Assembly (NCBI GenBank): GCA_001801825.1
Contig: MGYR01000031.1
Location: 2,698 to 8,484 of the forward strand
Reading direction: 5' to 3'
Length of the DNA stretch: 5,787 nt
Origin: Gammaproteobacteria bacterium RIFCSPLOWO2_02_FULL_56_15
Lineage (GTDB): Bacteria; Pseudomonadota; Gammaproteobacteria; Eutrophobiales; Eutrophobiaceae
The notes under the pieces were generated by a model that worked only from the letters and a program-made list of their open reading frames with translations, had not been told where the DNA came from and searched no databases. Below, one piece after another: positions 4,415-5,787 of this stretch (positions are counted from its first letter, which is position 1; each line of letters opens with the position of its first letter). Made by a program: the position numbers and the translations under genes.

Positions 4415-5787
4415 ATGAGTATTTCCATTGTCTACAGCCGCGCGCTAGCCGGTATTAATTCACCCCTGGTCACTGTTGAAGTCCATATCTCCAGAGGTCT
4501 ACCGGGCCTCTCCATCGTCGGCCTGCCCGAGATGGCCGTCAAAGAAAGCAAGGATCGAGTGCGCAGTGCGATCTTGATCAATCATCTCGATTATCCACTG
4601 GGAAAAATTATCGTAAACCTGGCGCCCGCCGACCTCCCGAAGGAAGGCGGTCGCTATGATCTGGCCATCGCACTGGGAATCATATCCGCCAATAATCAAC
4701 TTGACACTGCAATGCTTCGCAATTTTGAATTCAGTGCGGAGATCTCCCTTACTGGCGAACTACGCCCAGTCCGGGGAATCCTTCCTGTCGCGAGCGCATG
4801 CAGGTCAGCCGGCAGGAAACTCATCGTGGCCACTTCCAATGCCAATGAAGCAAGCCTGGTTAAGGGTCTGGAGGTCCTGCCGGCAGGCAGTCTCATGGAG
4901 GTATTTGCGCACCTGCGCGGTGCTAAGCAGATAGAACAACGTCAATACACGCCCTGCGTGAGCGAACCCTGGGAGCACACCCTGGACATGGCGGATATTC
5001 GTGCCCAATATCGCGCCAAGCGTGCCCTGGAGATCGCCGCAGCCGGCGCCCATAACCTGTTGATGACGGGACCGCCGGGCAGTGGGAAAACCATGCTGGC
5101 CGAGCGGCTGCCGGGTATCCTGCCTCCCATGACAGAGCAACAGGCCATGGAAACGGCCGCCGTTCAATCGATCAGCCGGTATGAATTCGACCCCGAATAC
5201 TGGCATCGGCGGCCATTTCGCGCGCCCCACCATACAGCCTCGGGCATTGCATTGGTGGGTGGCGGGAGTACGCCCCGGCCAGGCGAGATTTCACTGGCCC
5301 ATAACGGTGTCCTATTCCTCGATGAATTACCGGAATTTGACCGACGCGTACTCGAAGTCCTGCGTGAACCCCTGGAATCCGGTCGTATCTTGATCTCCCG
5401 CGCCACCCGGCAGGCCGAATTTCCTGCAGACTTTCAACTGGTCGCGGCCATGAATCCCTGCCCTTGTGGTTACCTGGGTGATGCGCTGGGACGCTGTAGT
5501 TGCTCGCTGGAACAAGTCCGTCGTTATCGTAGCCGGATATCCGGACCTCTGCTGGATAGAATCGATATTCAGATAGAGGTTCCCCCAGTGACATCCGACC
5601 TGCTTTATAGCGGCGCAAAGGTGCAGGGAGACAGCAGTCGGGCTATACAAGGACGGGTATGCCGGGCATTTGATCGGCAAATCGACCGTGCCGGCAAGGC
5701 CAATTGCAAGCTCGCCGGACGGGAGATTGATGAATTTTGCAAACTGGAGGATAGCCAACTGACGATCCTCGAACAGGCGATGAATCA
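4415..5787 (+). CDS. yifB: YifB/ComM family Mg-chelatase-like AAA+ ATPase (3' end outside window)
   Basis: The frame is open from the ATG at 4415 to the window edge: 457 codons of a family usually near 500, so a few tens of residues are missing. The ATG has AAGGGA (4401-4406) eight bases upstream and begins the characteristic MSISIVYSRALAGI. Domains seen are an N-terminal ChlI-like region (about 1-165; LPGLSIVGLPE, VNLAPADLPKEGGRYDL) and a Mg-chelatase AAA+ module. The module contains Walker A GPPGSGKT (219-226, Lys225), RPFRAPHHTAS, and Walker B VLFLDE (299-304, Asp303/Glu304). Next come MNPCPCG (346-352) and a CSC pair (361-363) that supply the family's conserved cysteines, and LLDRIDI, where the arginine finger is expected. 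Characterised ComM is a hexameric helicase that promotes branch migration of incoming DNA during natural transformation. Non-competent bacteria keep orthologues. Location next to ubiK is usual. The structured element upstream separates it from ubiK. Confidence 0.95.
   Translation, partial: MSISIVYSRALAGINSPLVTVEVHISRGLPGLSIVGLPEMAVKESKDRVRSAILINHLDYPLGKIIVNLAPADLPKEGGRYDLAIALGIISANNQLDTAMLRNFEFSAEISLTGELRPVRGILPVASACRSAGRKLIVATSNANEASLVKGLEVLPAGSLMEVFAHLRGAKQIEQRQYTPCVSEPWEHTLDMADIRAQYRAKRALEIAAAGAHNLLMTGPPGSGKTMLAERLPGILPPMTEQQAMETAAVQSISRYEFDPEYWHRRPFRAPHHTASGIALVGGGSTPRPGEISLAHNGVLFLDELPEFDRRVLEVLREPLESGRILISRATRQAEFPADFQLVAAMNPCPCGYLGDALGRCSCSLEQVRRYRSRISGPLLDRIDIQIEVPPVTSDLLYSGAKVQGDSSRAIQGRVCRAFDRQIDRAGKANCKLAGREIDEFCKLEDSQLTILEQAMN

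Noticed and set aside
4093..4458. 121- and 91-codon plus-strand frames between ubiK and yifB
   Set aside because: They run through hairpins and direct repeats, have no recognisable domain, and the longer one overlaps the start of yifB in another frame. They are best treated as noncoding repeat sequence.
4805..5758. Minus-strand frames of 142-148 codons opposite yifB
   Set aside because: The plus strand carries a continuous AAA+ protein with Walker A, Walker B and conserved cysteines.
1..5787. CRISPR array, tRNA, rRNA, transposase or phage genes
   Set aside because: No regularly spaced direct repeats, RNA-gene signatures or mobile-element proteins were seen on either strand.

Overview
This window looks like a chromosomal nitrogen-control locus of a proteobacterium, most likely a gammaproteobacterium. 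The evidence is the pair of P-II genes flanking amtB, a UbiK (YqiC) gene next to yifB/comM, a Gram-negative outer-membrane barrel protein, and sigma-54/NtrC-type signals. I cannot name the genus.

Minus strand, read from about 3600 down to 118: an outer-membrane porin, a P-II gene, the ammonium channel gene amtB and a second P-II gene follow each other with gaps of 43, 58 and 137 bp. They can form one transcript. Upstream of the porin lies a full nitrogen-type promoter. It has a sigma-54 -24/-12 element (3571-3586), an exact IHF consensus (3607-3619) with a second near-match beside it, and a perfect NtrC-like palindrome (3705-3721) with a weaker partner 31 bp away. The likely logic is as follows. 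Under nitrogen limitation NtrC-P drives the operon. The porin may admit substrate through the outer membrane, AmtB carries ammonium across the inner membrane, and the P-II proteins gate AmtB and report nitrogen status.

Left edge (1-117): no gene is visible. There is a good NtrC-like palindrome (28-44) and a weaker one 31 bp away (59-75). This suggests that another nitrogen-regulated gene starts just outside the window.

Plus strand: ubiK (3810-4067) has its own plausible sigma-70 promoter. It is followed by a 347-bp gap before yifB/comM (4415 to the window end, 3' end missing). About 220 bp of that gap (4100-4319) is a structured, palindromic, GGA-rich element. It is best read as two units of a dispersed repeat, the first enlarged by a roughly 96-bp insert. 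A CsrA-binding RNA is a less likely alternative reading.

The genes themselves belong to known families. The parts worth a second look are the regulatory architecture, the duplicated P-II genes, the porin's place in the ammonium operon, and the intergenic element.
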